DNA of 64,000 nt from Effrenium voratum (lineage: Eukaryota; Sar; Dinophyceae; Suessiales; Symbiodiniaceae). The notes beneath the pieces are model-generated. The model was given only the letters and a program-made list of their open reading frames with translations. It made no database searches and had not been told where the DNA came from. Shown piece after piece: positions 51,886 through 64,000 of the stretch. Location: the NCBI GenBank assembly GCA_963377175.1, contig CAUJNA010002846.1, positions 279,501 to 343,500 on the forward strand. The letters are read 5' to 3'. The translations under genes and the position numbers were made by a program. Positions within the stretch are counted from its first letter, which is position 1. Each line of letters opens with the position of its first letter.

Positions 51886-53456
51886 AGGTATCTTTCTCAG
51901 GCCAAGGGATCGAGCTTAAGGCGCCTTCCAATTCTCACGTTTCCTTTGCAACCCTTGTCTAACAACATGGGAATCCTGCTAAAATGGTCTGGGACTGGGC
52001 TAAATGGTTCGTAACCCTAGGGGACTTACCAGACCATCTTAGTGGACTGGATAAAAAGAGTTAGGTTTGCAAGCAAGGTGGCAAACCGAGGATCCCTCAC
52101 TCAGCACCTTCAATTTGGGTGTTGCCAAAGGCACGTTTCATCTTCCAGCTCACCCTATCGCAATACAAGTCGGGCAACGGAACTTTCCCACCCGTGAGTC
52201 ATTTCTGTCACCGGGGCTGTGTTTCCACTCGGTACTCTGCTCCGCTGAAGTTGACCGTATTAAGCTCTCCTACGTGCTCCAAGAGAGGTTAGAATAAGGG
52301 TACCCTTTTTTCTGTAGTCTATTTTAGTTAAACCTTCCCCGGCAATTGCGGAGGGGACGCAGAGGAGCACTGGAGGTCTGATCATATTTTTTACCACAAC
52401 AATAAACAACAACCATTTCCCCCCACCCCCCCCAATCAATCCAATCCAATCTAATCCAATGCAATCAAATCTGTCAAACCAATGGCATCGGACGACCAAA
52501 TATGCAAAAAACCACGCAGGCACACCCCCCGGAAAATAATTTAAACAGAAAACGGGCTGACCCAAATGGTCTGAAGTACACCAAAAGTGCAGGAAAAGGA
52601 ACATCTCTTGGCGGGAGGCAACAAGACATTTATGAATCCGACCGGAAAATGGGGACCTATTCAATATTCCTTGACGCTCTATTGGTATTCCCACCTGGAG
52701 TCTCCTTCTGACACTGAAAGAAAGGGGCCATGACCCCTGATTCTAGGTAGATCAGGGCGAGACAAGCCAAGGAACTAAAGTCCAGGAACTCGGGAGATCC
52801 ATTTGACAAAGCTCTATCAAAACTATGTCACACACGACTCCTAAGGAACGAAAGTCCGAGGATGTTGACTCAGAACTGAGATAAGCTACATCAACTATAC
52901 ATTTCAGGTTCTGCCATATGGGGGTGTCTGACTGCACCCTTTTTGGTTGGTCTTAGGAAAACAAGACAGGAACACCATGTTTTTTTGGCATGTCTAACAA
53001 AACAAAAAGAGCAGGTGGTATCCCTAACAGCCCCGCCCTAAAAGCTGCCCAAAACTACCCCCCATAGCTTTCAGCTGGGAATAATAATAATAAGAATACA
53101 AAAAATACACCAGCCTCGACCCCAAACAGCAAAAAGGCATGACAAGTCTGTATAACCAAAAAAAAGCTTGTCTCCTTCATGTAAGGTGCGAACTTGGGTA
53201 GCTTATGTGAGCAACACATGGCTACAATCAGTCCATGTATGTCCCTGCAGGAAGTCCCTTTTTTTTGGAAGAGGACACATCGCGTCCATCCATCTCCTTG
53301 ACGCCGGGTAAAAGCATCGAGGTTGTTCATCGACTTCGAGGAGAAAATTCCATGTCAATGCCATGTTCGAGAGTGAAGGCCCCGGGGATTCGGGGTGAAT
53401 CAACCTAACACCTGGCATTAATCAAAGGAAGTTTCGACCTTTCGTGGTACGGACAC
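51886..53456. other. No gene seen; family C fragment and family A-like palindrome
   Basis: Family C fragment at 52270-52345; family A-like ends at 52694-52748. Otherwise no recognisable sequence. Confidence 0.5.
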
Positions 53457-54192
53457 TCAATTATGCGCTTTTCCATCACCGCAGCATTTGGTGGCCGTCT
53501 CGCTACTCTGCTGAAACTTGCGCATCAGTCTCAGCAGCTTGCGGCCGAGACTGGACACATGCCACTTCTGGTTGCTATCTTCTTCTCGAGCTCGGCTAAA
53601 GGTCTTGCCACAAGCAAAGCAAGAGAGCACTTGCATAAACTTGCAGACTGCGCCTTGTAGCGTTACGGCCGGGACATCCTCGCCTAGCAACGCAGACGCA
53701 CGCCGTGCCAAATTGGCAAGCGTCAGCAAAGGCGCCCGCTTGGCACGCACCTCTGTCACCCGGCACAGCTCCAGAAAATCCTCAGTGTTTGAGCCGGCAG
53801 TAGCTTGGTCATCCAGGGCCTTCATCTCTTTCGTGTCCAGCGCGCCGCGTGCTCCCAAGATGGCCAACGCATGGCTTTGCTCCATGCGCCCAACACCGCT
53901 CCATTCTGGAACAAGCTTGGCTTTGAACGTCAGCTCCAGCCCTGCTCCATCTCGGAAACGTGTGAGAACTTTGCCCCAACTTACCAATGCTGGCTGCACA
54001 GCGGACACCACCAGCTTGGCCGGGTTCATCTTGGAGTTGGTGCTTATGGTTCGCAGATTGGTGTTCACATGTGTGGTGAACGACCGGCGGCCGTCTTCCA
54101 ACGCACGCCGCTGGCAACAACTTCTGGGCCTTGCGTTCACTCAGCTCCAGCAGCACTGTAATCAACTGGCCGGGTTCGTGAACTCTTTCCAA
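53457..54192 (-). pseudogene. Coding-like stretch, unknown protein, frame broken
   Basis: The frame from 54140 to 53457 reads like real protein: MNPAKLVVSAVQPALVSWGK, LELTFKAKLVPEW, KRAPLLTLANLARRASALLG, FMQVLSCFACGKTFSRARE, then WHVSSLGRKLLRLMRKF. It has no good start: GTG at 54140 follows a TGA. The overlapping frame upstream (LITVLLELSERKAQKLLPA, about 54160-54105) looks like its continuation, giving a one-base break near 54110. The upstream AG at TTGATTACAG could be a splice acceptor. It is either a pseudogene or the last exon of a gene whose next exon is 54572-54946. Function unknown. Confidence 0.35.
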
Positions 54193-54571
54193 GTTGTCAG
54201 GAGCTCCTATGCATCAACCAAGTTTTTCGAGGAGAACTCGACAAGCGCAGGGACGATGCAAACAACTTTTACGAGCTAATGGTTTGGTTGGGGACCCGAC
54301 TCACCCAGGCTACACTTCCAGGACAATTCTTTCTGGAAACCGGTCAGAAAAAACCTTGGAACGGACCCCCCCCCTTACGATGCAACAAGATGATAAGCAC
54401 GCCTGCTTGACTGTGTGTTCGCTCGTCGTTTTTTGCGATAGCAGCAGATCTCCAAGAGCAAGCAACCAGGAAACCACCAAGCCACTCTGCGATTGGCGAA
54501 ACGGCTCTTGTTGATGGGACCCGAAAAAGAAAGCATCAAACACGGCGGCGGCGTTAGAAACTCTTATTAGA

Positions 54572-54946
54572 TTATAGAGCCACCGAACATGTCGAAACAT
54601 GGCCATGACCGTGTCTCCTTGTTGCAGTCACCACATTGAGCACCAGAGCCGCCATTCCGTAATGTTGCTGGGGAGTTCGCCACGCTCGGAATCGATGTTC
54701 AAGGCGTAGCAAAGAAGAAATGGATGGGCCATGTCTGTAGCACGTGTTGGTCTTGATGCTATCAGCACATCCCTCCAGCTTGGCTTCCCGACAAGCCACG
54801 TATGCTGCGAGCAAGTGAATCAGAATCTCGCCCGGAGCTGCCAAATTCAAGTCGAGGTCTCGGAGAAGAACGTCGATTGCGAGAATGAAATGGAATTGCT
54901 CGGATTTCCGAAAATACTCACTGCGGGAGGCTAGCACAAGCGCCAT
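54572..54946 (-). CDS. Coding-like stretch, hypothetical, possibly an upstream exon
   Basis: From ATG 54946: YFRKSEQFHFILAIDVLLRD, then DLNLAAPGEILIHLLAAYVA, then LRLEHRFRAWRTPQQHYGMA, balanced in composition and unlike neighbouring noncoding frames. The last residues after NVVTATR look unrelated and may be intron. It is about 380 bp upstream of the coding-like stretch at 53457-54192 on the same strand, so the two may belong to one gene. No family recognised. Confidence 0.3.
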   Translation of the reverse strand: MALVLASRSEYFRKSEQFHFILAIDVLLRDLDLNLAAPGEILIHLLAAYVACREAKLEGCADSIKTNTCYRHGPSISSLLRLEHRFRAWRTPQQHYGMAALVLNVVTATRRHGHGHVSTCSVAL

Positions 54947-55289
54947 GCAATACGTCTCACGTTGACCCTTTGGTGTTCCATGGGTCCAGAGACTGTAGGG
55001 AAGCTAGCGCCTCAGAGGATGGCACCTTACGACGTCCCGCCATGAAAACCCTTGAGCCCTCGCACTTGCAAGCCCTGGCACTTTCAGACACGTGCAAAAC
55101 AGCAGCGTCCATATTGCGGAATTTGTGGAAACAAGGCTGAGAAATCTGTCTTCAACCCTTCTGTCAGGAGGCAACGAGATATGTCAGAGCTGCAACCTGC
55201 CAGGTGTGAAATGCTTCAGCAAAATGCGTTTCGTTTGTCAGTGGGACTGGATTGCATAGGTGTGGAAAGAGCGTCGCAGTAAATGTGGC

Positions 55290-56680
55290 CATTTCGTTCT
55301 CGAGAAACAAATACTTTGCTCAGGATTCTGAGCTGCTTTTTGGAAGCACCGCCCTTGTTGGTCAGGCGCAGGTTTGCATTCCGGCGCATCAGCAGAGCCC
55401 TGCCAAGCCTTAAATATGTACTGTTGTTCTCGATAAACAAATACCGTGACATCCGCCTGATTGCTTTGCTCAGGATTCAAGTTGCTGAGAGAACTTGCTC
55501 AAATAATTTGTGCCAAGAACTTGCCTGGAGAACTTGATCAAAGGAACTTGCGCCAACAACTTGCCTCAGAGGAACTTGCGCAGAGAACTTGCTAGGATTA
55601 CTTGGCACCACACGCTGCTCATGCCACCCTTTCTTGTTGGAAGGCTCGACAGGGCTCTGCTGATGCGCCAGAAACCTGCACTTGACTAAGAAGTGCGGCA
55701 CTGGCTTCCAAAAAGCAGCTCAGAAGCCTGAGCAAAGCAATCAGGCAGATGTCACGGTATATGTGTTTATCGAGAACAATATACAGATTTAAGGCTCGAC
55801 AGCTCTGCTGATGCGCCGCAAGGATGCAAACCTGCACTTGGCTAAGAAGTGCTTTCAAAAAGCAGCTCAGAATCCTGGGCAAAGCAACCAGGCGGATGTC
55901 ACGGTATTTGTTTATCGAGAACAAAAGTACATATTTTAAGGCTTGACAGATCTCTGCTGATGCGCCACACAAGGATGCAAACTTGCACTTGGCCAAGAAG
56001 TGCGGCACTGGCTTCCAAAAAGCAGCTCAGAATCCTGAGCAAAGCAATCAGGCGGATGTATATTTGGCTATCAAGAAAAATGGACACAGGGGCCCTGCTG
56101 ATGCGCCACAAGGATGCAAACCTGCGCTTGACCAAGAAGTGCGGCGCTGGCTTCCACAAAGCAGGTCAGTATCAGCCAGATGTCACGGTACTTGTTCAGC
56201 TGATGCGCCACAAGGACGCAAACCTGCACTTGACCAAGCATTTAAGGCTCGAGCTCAGCATGCGCCACAAGGATGCAAACTTGCACTTGACCAAGAAGTG
56301 CGGCACTGGCTTCCAAAAAGCAGCTCTGTATCCGCCGTATTTGTCTATCGAAACCAGTCTACATATTTAAGGCTCGGCAGGGTTTGCTGATGCACCGCAC
56401 TGATGCAAACCTGCACTTGACCAAGAAGTGCGGCACTGGCTTCCAAAAAGCAATCAGCCGGATGTCACACTATATATTTGTTTTTTTTATCGAGAAACAT
56501 AGACATATTGAAGGCTCGACAGGGCCCTGCTGGTGCGCCACAAGGATGCAAACCTGCACTTGACCAAGAAGTGCGGCACTGGCTTCTGAAAAGGAGCTCA
56601 GTTTCCTGAGCAAAGCAATCAGCCGGATGTCACGATTTGTTTGTTTATCGAGAAAAATAAGGCTCGACATTGCTTGCTTC
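55290..56680. repeat. Tandem repeat of about 150 bp with first copy inverted
   Basis: Direct copies are marked by GGCTCGACAG, CTGATGCGCCACAAGGATGC, CTTGACCAAGAAGTGCGGCA, CTGGCTTCCAAAAAGCAGCT and GCAATCAGGCGGATGTCACG, starting near 55650, 55792, 55940, 56090, 56200, 56245, 56370 and 56510. The first copy (55290-55480) runs in the opposite direction. Between them lies a small AGAACTTG-based repeat (55490-55615). Copies vary in length by internal deletions. Confidence 0.85.
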
Positions 56681-56989
56681 TAGCTCCAACGATGCTCCAC
56701 AAGGATGCAAACCTGCGCTGGGCCAAGAGAGAGGCACATCCTTTGCACACAGGCTAACAGCAAAATCTGCGACATGCCCTTTCCCCGTTGCAAAGCATTG
56801 TTGCAAGTGGTTCCTGCTGACTTGTCGAATCTATGCTTCTAGCTTGATACTTCTCAATTGCGCTTGCGAGCTTCTGCCACGTGAGCCGAAGGGAGCCGAA
56901 GGGAGCCGAACGCCGGTTACTGGCTGCCAAGCAAGCCAGGTCAGCCTCAAAACTGGTTAAGGAGAAACAGGTTCAGTTGGATTTGCCCG

Positions 56990-58510
56990 GGACAATGCTG
57001 AGGGCTGTAAGCATTAAAAACAGCCAGCCGCAGAGACTGGGAGACAGGAGGCACGACCCGGAGCCAGCGTCACAGCATCTGGCGACTGACTGCGGAGACT
57101 GGGAGACACAAAAAGACAAGCGGGAGACACGACCCGGCAGCCAGCATCTGGCATCTGACCGCAGACAGGGAGACAAGCGGGAGACACGTCACAGCATCTG
57201 GCATCTGACCGCAGAGACTGGGAGACAGGGAGACAAGCGGGAGACACCACCCGGAGCCGGCGTCACAGCATCTGGCATCTGACCGCACAGACTGGGAGAC
57301 ACGGAGCCAGCGTCACAACATCTGGCATCTGACCGCAGAGACCTTGAGAGACACAGGGAGACAAGCGGAGACGCGTCACAGCATCTGGCATCTGACCGCA
57401 GAGACTGGGAGACAGGGAGACAAGCGGGAGACACCACCCGCACAGCATCTGGCCTTTGAATGAGAGACTGGGAGACAGGGAGACAAGCGGGAGACACGAC
57501 ATCTGACCGCAGAGACTGGGGGACACAGGGAGACAAGCGGGAGACACGACATCTAGCATCTGACCGCAGAGACTGGGAGACACAGGGAGACAAGCGGGAG
57601 ACACGACCCCGCAGCCAGCGTCACAGCATCTGGCATCTGACCGCAGAAACCTTGGGAGACAAGCGGGAGACACGACCCCGCAGCCAGCGTCACAGCATCT
57701 GGCCTTTGAATGGAGAGACTGGGAGACAGGGAGACAAGCGGGAGACACGACCCCTGAGCCGGCGTCACAGCATCTGGCATCTGACCGCACAGACTGGGAG
57801 ACACGGAGCCAGCGTCACAGCATCTGGCATCTGACCGCAGAGACTGGGAGACAGGGAGACAAGCGGGAGACACCACCCAGAGCCGGCGTCACAGCATCTG
57901 GCATCTGACCGCAGAGACCTTGGGAGACACAGGGAGACAAGCGGGAGACACGACCCCGCAGCCAGCGTCACAGCATCTGGCATCTGACCGCAGAAACCTT
58001 GGGAGACAAGCGGGAGACACGACCCCGCAGCCAGCGTCACAGCATCTGGCCTTTGAATGGAGAGACTGGGAGACAGGGAGACAAGCGGGAGACACGACCC
58101 CTGAGCCGGCGTCACAGCATCTGGCATCTGACCGCACAGACTGGGAGACACGGAGCCAGCGTCACAGCATCTGGCATCTGACCGCAGAGACCTTGGGAGA
58201 CACAGGGAGACAAGCGGGAGACGCGTCACAGCATCTGGCATCTGACCGCAGAGACTGGGAGACAGGGAGACAAGCGGGAGACACCACCCAGAGCCGGCGT
58301 CACAGCATCTGGCATCTGACCGCAGAGGCTGGCAGACACAGGGAGACAAGCCGGCGTCACAGCATCTGGCATCTGACCGCAGAGACTGGGAGACACAGGG
58401 ACAAGCGGGAGACACGACCCTGGAGCCGGCGTCACAGCATCTGGCATCTGACCGGAGAGACTGGGAGACAGGAAGACAAGCAGAAACAGGACCCCGGAAT
58501 CGGCGTCACA
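56990..58510. repeat. GGGAGACAAGCGGGAGACAC VNTR with higher-order structure
   Basis: Unit of about 75 bp: GGGAGACAGGGAGACAAGCG, GGAGACACGACCC, CAGCCAGCGTCACAGCATCT, GGCATCTGACCGCAGAGACT. A block of several units starting near 57647 is repeated almost exactly near 57993 (346 bp later), so amplification also acted on multi-unit blocks. Stops are rare on one strand only because of composition. I do not regard it as coding. Confidence 0.9.
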
Positions 58511-59179
58511 CTTTCCCATTCTCTATACCTCAAGTTAGAACCCCAATGCTTCGCTGTTTGGGGAATAATAATAATAATAAACTGCAGGAACGGAAGCTCC
58601 CAAGTTGATTGAAATGGATCTCCCAAACTGTGGATGAACGAAATCCATTTCGCACCACCTAAGAACTGTTGGGCATGATTTGACTCCCCAACGTAAATAC
58701 CAACAAACAATGGTTCCCCGTTGTTTCTTGGGTGGTGCGAACGGACTTTGTCCATCCACAGGAGCAGAAAATGGGCAACGGCGGCAGCACCACGAGTCTG
58801 CAACACAGAAGCAAAAATAACCTTGGACGTTCCTTCCGTTGGGGCACCCATATTTTGCTCCCGCAGAAGTCAAGCCCCCTTTTCCTCCATTTGCCGAAGT
58901 CCCCTGCAAACCAAAAAAAATTACACCAGCAGAGACCCCAAACAGTTGAGGGCTGACGGGCGAGCACAAACATGCCAACAGCTTGTGGCTTTCTGCGCTT
59001 CAACACGGATGAATCAAAATGATGCAGTCGTGAACCTGGCGCGCGTTGCGTTGCTGCACGTGTGTTGCTGGCATGCTTCGCGCTTCAGCACCGCGCCAGA
59101 ACTGAGGTTGGGCAAGCGCGCGCGATGGCGGGCGAGCGCGCGCGCGTGAACGCAAGTGTGGCCGCGCAAGCACGCAGTC
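58511..59179. other. Family E MITE and spacer; no gene
   Basis: A family E element occupies 58627-58760. The rest has no recognised content. A CGCGCG-rich patch at 59115-59150 leads into the next array. Confidence 0.55.
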
Positions 59180-62100
59180 ACATGGGCAGTTCAATCACAC
59201 ATGTCCAATTCAGACACACATGTGTGTACACGTGGAACACACATACGTATACGACTGAAACAGTATACATTCACCTGCGGCACACGCATAAATGTGTTGA
59301 GCTGGAAAACAAACATGTGCTTCTTGGAAAGCACACACACACATGTGCAAACGTGGAACGCACATATGTGTTCACTTACGACACGCTATTGCGTTCACGT
59401 GGAACACACATGTGTGTTCACTTGGAACACAATGAAACGCGTGTCCAATTCAGACACACATGTGTGTACACGTGGAACACACATGCGTTCACCTGGAACA
59501 CAAAGACGCGCAATTAAAGCACACATGTGTGTACGCGTGGGACACACATATGTATACCACTGGAACACAAACATGTGTCCACCTGGAACACCGCGTGTGC
59601 GATTAAAGCACACATGTGTGTACATGTGGAACACACATATGCGCACACGTGAGCAAACATAAATGCTCACCTAAATCGCACACACATGCGCGCACCTCGA
59701 AAACAATCATGCGTTTTCTGGAGCGCATACATGTGCACACCTGGAGAGCAAATATGTCGTCAGATGCCAAAAAAAGTTCATCTAGCACATACTAATGTGT
59801 TCACGTGAAACACACATCTGTTCACCTGGAACACAAACACGTGTCCAATTGGAACACACATGTGCGTACACGTGGAACACACATATGTGCACACGTGAAC
59901 ACGCATATGTGCACACGTGAACACTCACATATATGTGCACCCGGAACACACACCCGTGTGCTCATCTGATAACAACCATGTGTTCTCCTGGAACACAAAC
60001 ACGTGTCCAATTGGAACACGCATGTGTGTACACGTGAACACACATATGTGTACACGTGGGAGACGCAAATGCGCACACGTGAACACACACACATGTGCAC
60101 ACGTGGAACACACACATGTGTACTGCACATGTGAACACACACATTTATGCGCGCGCGGAAAACACAGACACACACGAGTGTTCATCTGATAACAAACACG
60201 TGGTCTCCTGGAACACAACCGTGTGTCTAATTGGAACACAACCGTGTGTACACGTGAACACACATATGTGTACACGTGAACACACACATATTTATATATA
60301 TATATGCGCACCCGGAACACACACACACACGTGCGTTCATCTGAAAACAAACATGTATTCACCTGAAACACAAACACGTGTCCAATTGGAACAAACATGT
60401 GTGGACACATGAACTCACAAATGTGTACATGTGGAACACACATATGTGTGCAAATGAACACACATACATGCGCACGCGGAGCAGACACACACACACACAC
60501 GCGTTCATCTGATAACAAACATGTGTCCTCCTGGAACACAAACACGTGTCCAGTTGGAACGCACATGTGTGCACGCGCGAACACACAATGTGTGCCGTGA
60601 ACACACATACAAAAAAGTGCACGCGGAGCAGACACACACGCACGTGTTCATCTGATAACAAACATGTGTTCTCCTGGAACACAACCGTGTGTCTAATTGG
60701 AACACAGACGTGTGTACACGTGAACACACATATGTGTACACGTGAACACACACATATATACGCGCACCCGGAACACACACACACAGTGTTCATCTGAGTG
60801 TTCATCTGAAAACAAACATGTGTTCACCTGGAACACAAACACGTGTCCATTGGAACACACATGTGTGTACACGTGAACACACATATGTGTACACGTGGGA
60901 GACGCAAATGCGCACACGTGAACACACACATGTGCACACGTGCAACACACACATGTGTACTGCACATGTGAACACACACATTTATGCGCGCGCGGAAAAC
61001 ACAGACACACACGAGTGTTCATCTGATAACAAACACGTGTTCTCCTGGAACACAACCGTGTGTCTAATTGGAACACAGACGTGTGTACACGTGAACACAC
61101 ATATGTGTACACGTGAACACAGCACACGTGGAACACACACATGTGTACTGCACATGTGAACACACACATTTATGCGCGCGCGGAAAACACAGACACACAC
61201 GAGTGTTCATCTGATAACAAACACGTGTTCTCCTGGAACACAACCGTGTGTCTAATTGGAACACAGACGTGTGTACACGTGAACACACATATGTGTACAC
61301 GTGAACACACACATATATATGCGCACCCGGAACACACACACACACGTGCGTTCATCTGAAAACAAACATGTATTCACCTGAAACACAAACACGTGTCCAA
61401 TTGGAACACACATGTGTGGACACGTGAACACACAAATGTGTGCACGTGGAACACACATATGTGTGCAAATGAACACACACACATGCGCATGCGGAGCAGA
61501 CACACACACACACGTGTTCATCTGATAACAAACATGTGTCCTCCTGGAACACAAACACGTGTCCAGTTGGAACGCACATGTGCGCACGCGTGAACACACA
61601 ATGTGTGCACGTGAACACACATACAAAAAAAGTGCACGCGGAGCAGACACACACGCACGTGTTCATCTGATAACAAACATGTGTTCTCCTGGAACACATA
61701 CACGTGTCTGATAAGAACACACATGTGTGTACACGTGAACACACATATGTGTACACGTGCAACACGCATATGTGCGCACGTGAACGCACATATGTGTACA
61801 TGTGGAACACACATATGTGCACACGCGAACACACACACACGCACATATATATATATATGCGCGCCCGGAACACGCACACACACACATGCGTACACCTGGA
61901 ACACATATGTGTGTATGTCTGGAAAGCACATTTCTGTTCACCTGCAACACACATATGTGTTCACCTGGAACCCATATATGCGCTCACTTGGAACAGGCAT
62001 TTGTGTTCACGTGCGACACTGGTGCAGACCTGGATCACACAAGCATGTTTAACCAGAACAAACTTGTGTGTTGACTTGTAACACACATATGTGTACACAT

Positions 62101-62200
62101 GGAACACACGTGTGTGCACATGTGGAGAAACATGTGCAACACAAATGTGCAACACACATGCGTTCACCTGGACAACAAAAATGTGTTCACATGGAATTTA
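59180..62200. repeat. Three-kb array of CACATGTG/CACGTG/CATATG palindromes
   Basis: Units of about 20 bp combine a palindromic core (ACACATGTGT, ACACGTG or ACATATGTGT) with GGAACACA or GTGAACACAC. Larger blocks repeat: TGTACTGCACATGTGAACAC begins near 60117, 60955 and 61142, and the stretch around 60390-60660 recurs near 61390-61680. GTTCATCTGATAACAAAC marks one subunit. Outliers appear again at 63140-63360. Confidence 0.92.
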
Positions 62201-62365
62201 CATTTCCTGCACGCCTGGGCGACACATAAATCAAGTTCCCGAAGCCGGCTGTGAGGCGCTATTCCATGGGGCTCTGCCTTGAACAACGCTTGTGTTTTAT
62301 ATGCGTGCTCCAAGTAGGAAAATAGTGTTCGTGTACGATCAATCTAGCTTTTTTGCAACACATTG

Positions 62366-62763
62366 CTAGCGCGCGAGCCTGCTGCTGCTGCTGCTGCTAC
62401 TACTGCTAGTACTATCAGTATCGGATGCGTCTCCAGCAGTTACAGGCTTCAGCTTAGCAAAAGCTTTCCGGCGCATTGCGCTTCTTTCTCGCTTAGCTGC
62501 ACAGTGTCTTTCGTATCGATTGCTAAAGTGCTTTGATCGTATTGTGGCAACTCTTCGTATCGATTCAGTAAAGCATTTGCTTTCGCAGGGAAATACGCAA
62601 CCCAATTCTTCCGTATGCTCGGTACAAGGCATCCCTGCCGTCTTGCCTCAGCCGTTGTTTCTCCCCTTTGTCCAGCAAATCGCACTCCATGATAATTGCA
62701 TGCGAGGAGAGCGGAAGCAAATTTGGATTGAAGCGTAACTGGGAACCGGTCACAGCTGACCAC
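62366..62763 (-). pseudogene. Coding-like remnant with poly-serine tail
   Basis: One frame reads RFNPNLLPLSSHAIIMECDL and LDKGEKQRLRQDGRDALYRA. An overlapping frame continues plausibly: ELGCVFPCESKCFTESIRRV, HFSNRYERHC, MRRKAFAKLKPV. They join by a one-base shift near 62632. The end is a serine run from a CTG/CTA microsatellite (62380-62410). It may be a degenerate copy of a repeated gene. Family unknown. Confidence 0.3.
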
Positions 62764-64000
62764 TGCGCTAGCGCCTTGCTAGCGCGCGGCTAGCGCGGGT
62801 TCGCCGTATTTTTTGGAGTCACGGCGACCATCTGTGTGGATTTGACAAATTAAGGCCACGTAAGATGAAGGTAAACGTGCGGGCTGGCTTCAAGTACTAA
62901 GTAAGAACTGCAACATTACACCCTTGAAAGCCACGCAAAGCCCATCGCGGCAACCCACGCGCCAACTCTTGGAAACCAAGATCACCGAAGACCCTAGCGC
63001 AAACCAAGCGCCATCCTAGCGCCTCCAGTGGGGAGCGGGCAATCCATTGGTATTTGCAGGACTCCGCTTTGTGTGAATGAAAAACTGCACAAAGTGACTG
63101 CGACGGTGGCCTCTGTAGACTAAACCCCCTTACTGGGAATTTTGACCGGATCGCATATGTGTTTTATCAGAACAATCGCATGCTTTCACCTGAAAGTGCG
63201 TGTTCACTTGGAACGCGCCGATGTGGTCAGCTGGAACACACCAAGAACATACAATCATTTACTTGAAGCACTCGTACGTGCATCCGCAGCATGCTGCCTG
63301 TGGCTTGATCAAGCGCACGCGCGCGCTCAAACACACGTTTCTGAGCCTCAAACACACATGCGTGCCCGCGGAATACACCGCGAATGACCGGAGACAAATG
63401 AACCCGTCCGCCCAGAGAGCCGTGCCAGACATCCAAGCTGGGAGACAAACGAATCCGTCCACCCAGAGAGCCGTGACAGGCATCCAGGCTGGGAGACAAC
63501 CGGGGCCAAATAAAGGGAGACAAAGGGAGACAAATGAATCTGTCAGGCAAATGAAGGGAGAGGAACCCGTCCGCCGGGAGAGCCGGGACAACCCCAGGTG
63601 CCAAGAGCACCACTGGGTATCTCGGCGTAGGTTCGTTGAACATCATCAAAGAATCGTTTGTTTCACCGGGGGGTTAACAGAGCCTTCTTGTAGCTGAAGC
63701 CGTGCACCGCAGCGCACCGCTCTCGTCAGCTCGGGACTCCAAATGCGAGCAAGGACAGAGAGAGGCCGCAACTGATAACGAGGCACTGAACGAACAGACA
63801 GGGTGTAGCCAACGATAGACAAGGAAGACGACCCACCACGAGCCCAAGCGAAATCGAAGTCCAGATGAAGGGCAGACAGAGGAGGGCCCTGTCCCCAACA
63901 TCCACAAGACAAGGAATGACCGAAGCCAGGGCCAAAGCCGAAGGCAAACCAGACCCCGCCAAAAGGACAGAACCGCGGGAAGTGAAGGAAACCGCGGAGC
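62764..64000. other. No gene seen; short repeat traces
   Basis: GCTAGCGC repeats at 62765-62800. Traces of the GGAACACAC array lie at 63180-63360, and GGGAGACAAA repeats at about 63435-63545, which resemble the VNTR at 57.0-58.5 kb. The last 350 bp have no recognised content. Confidence 0.5.

Noticed and set aside
57014..58612. Frames of up to 230 codons with PACLPVSQSLRSDARCCDA-type repeats
   Set aside because: The VNTR unit length and lack of stops explain them; comparable frames are open on both strands.
59156..62167. Many overlapping Cys/His/Val/Thr-rich frames on both strands
   Set aside because: All derive from the ACACATGTGT-type repeat array. They exist in several frames at once, which real genes do not.

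Overview
The window looks like nuclear DNA of a dinoflagellate. The evidence is indirect: a Copia-type element of the kind known from these genomes, a 12-nt exact match to the 3' end of the dinoflagellate spliced leader just upstream of its first ORF (minus strand, 19560-19571), and about 44 kb of gene-poor, repeat-rich DNA. No host gene is clear enough to fix the species.

Region 1 (1 to about 19.6 kb, all minus strand) is most of one very large Copia-type LTR retrotransposon; its 3' end lies beyond base 1. Read right to left it has: an upstream leader; a giant gag (about 1,950 codons, 19195 to 13377) with an acidic/arginine-rich N-terminus, a long coiled coil, two cysteine clusters, a capsid-like helical part and two CCCH zinc fingers; pol in the -1 frame after a T5 run at the gag stop (aspartic protease DTG, HHCC and D-D-E integrase, integrase C-terminal domain, acidic linker, a C5-methyltransferase-like domain, a complete dUTPase, Copia reverse transcriptase with YVDD, RNase H); and a third ORF of at least 1,800 codons, beginning at 5447 and still open at base 1, with a possible ADP-ribosyltransferase-like domain. 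The reading frame is broken in at least nine places by apparent single-base shifts, several at homopolymers, with otherwise well-kept protein sequence. The copy is either recently dead or carries assembly errors.

The most unusual signal in region 1 is a dispersed family of tiny hairpins: variable 3-7 bp stems around a fixed four-base loop, TAWC or TACC on the plus strand (GNUA in the element's RNA). They recur throughout gag, pol and ORF3 in different codon phases, and I did not find them in the following 44 kb.

Region 2 (19.6-53 kb) has no recognisable gene. It holds several families of short non-autonomous elements. One has TA target duplications and is caught nested inside another family. 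There are also 62-bp, 81-bp and 157-bp tandem repeats, a 1.1-kb GATA/GACA/TAGG array and a (GT)n tract.

Region 3 (53-64 kb) holds two weak minus-strand coding-like stretches (53.4-54.9 kb), an inverted-plus-tandem repeat (55.3-56.7 kb), a 75-bp VNTR with 346-bp higher-order periodicity (57.0-58.5 kb), a 3-kb array built from CACATGTG/CACGTG/CATATG palindromes (59.2-62.2 kb), and a short coding-like remnant at 62.4-62.75 kb.
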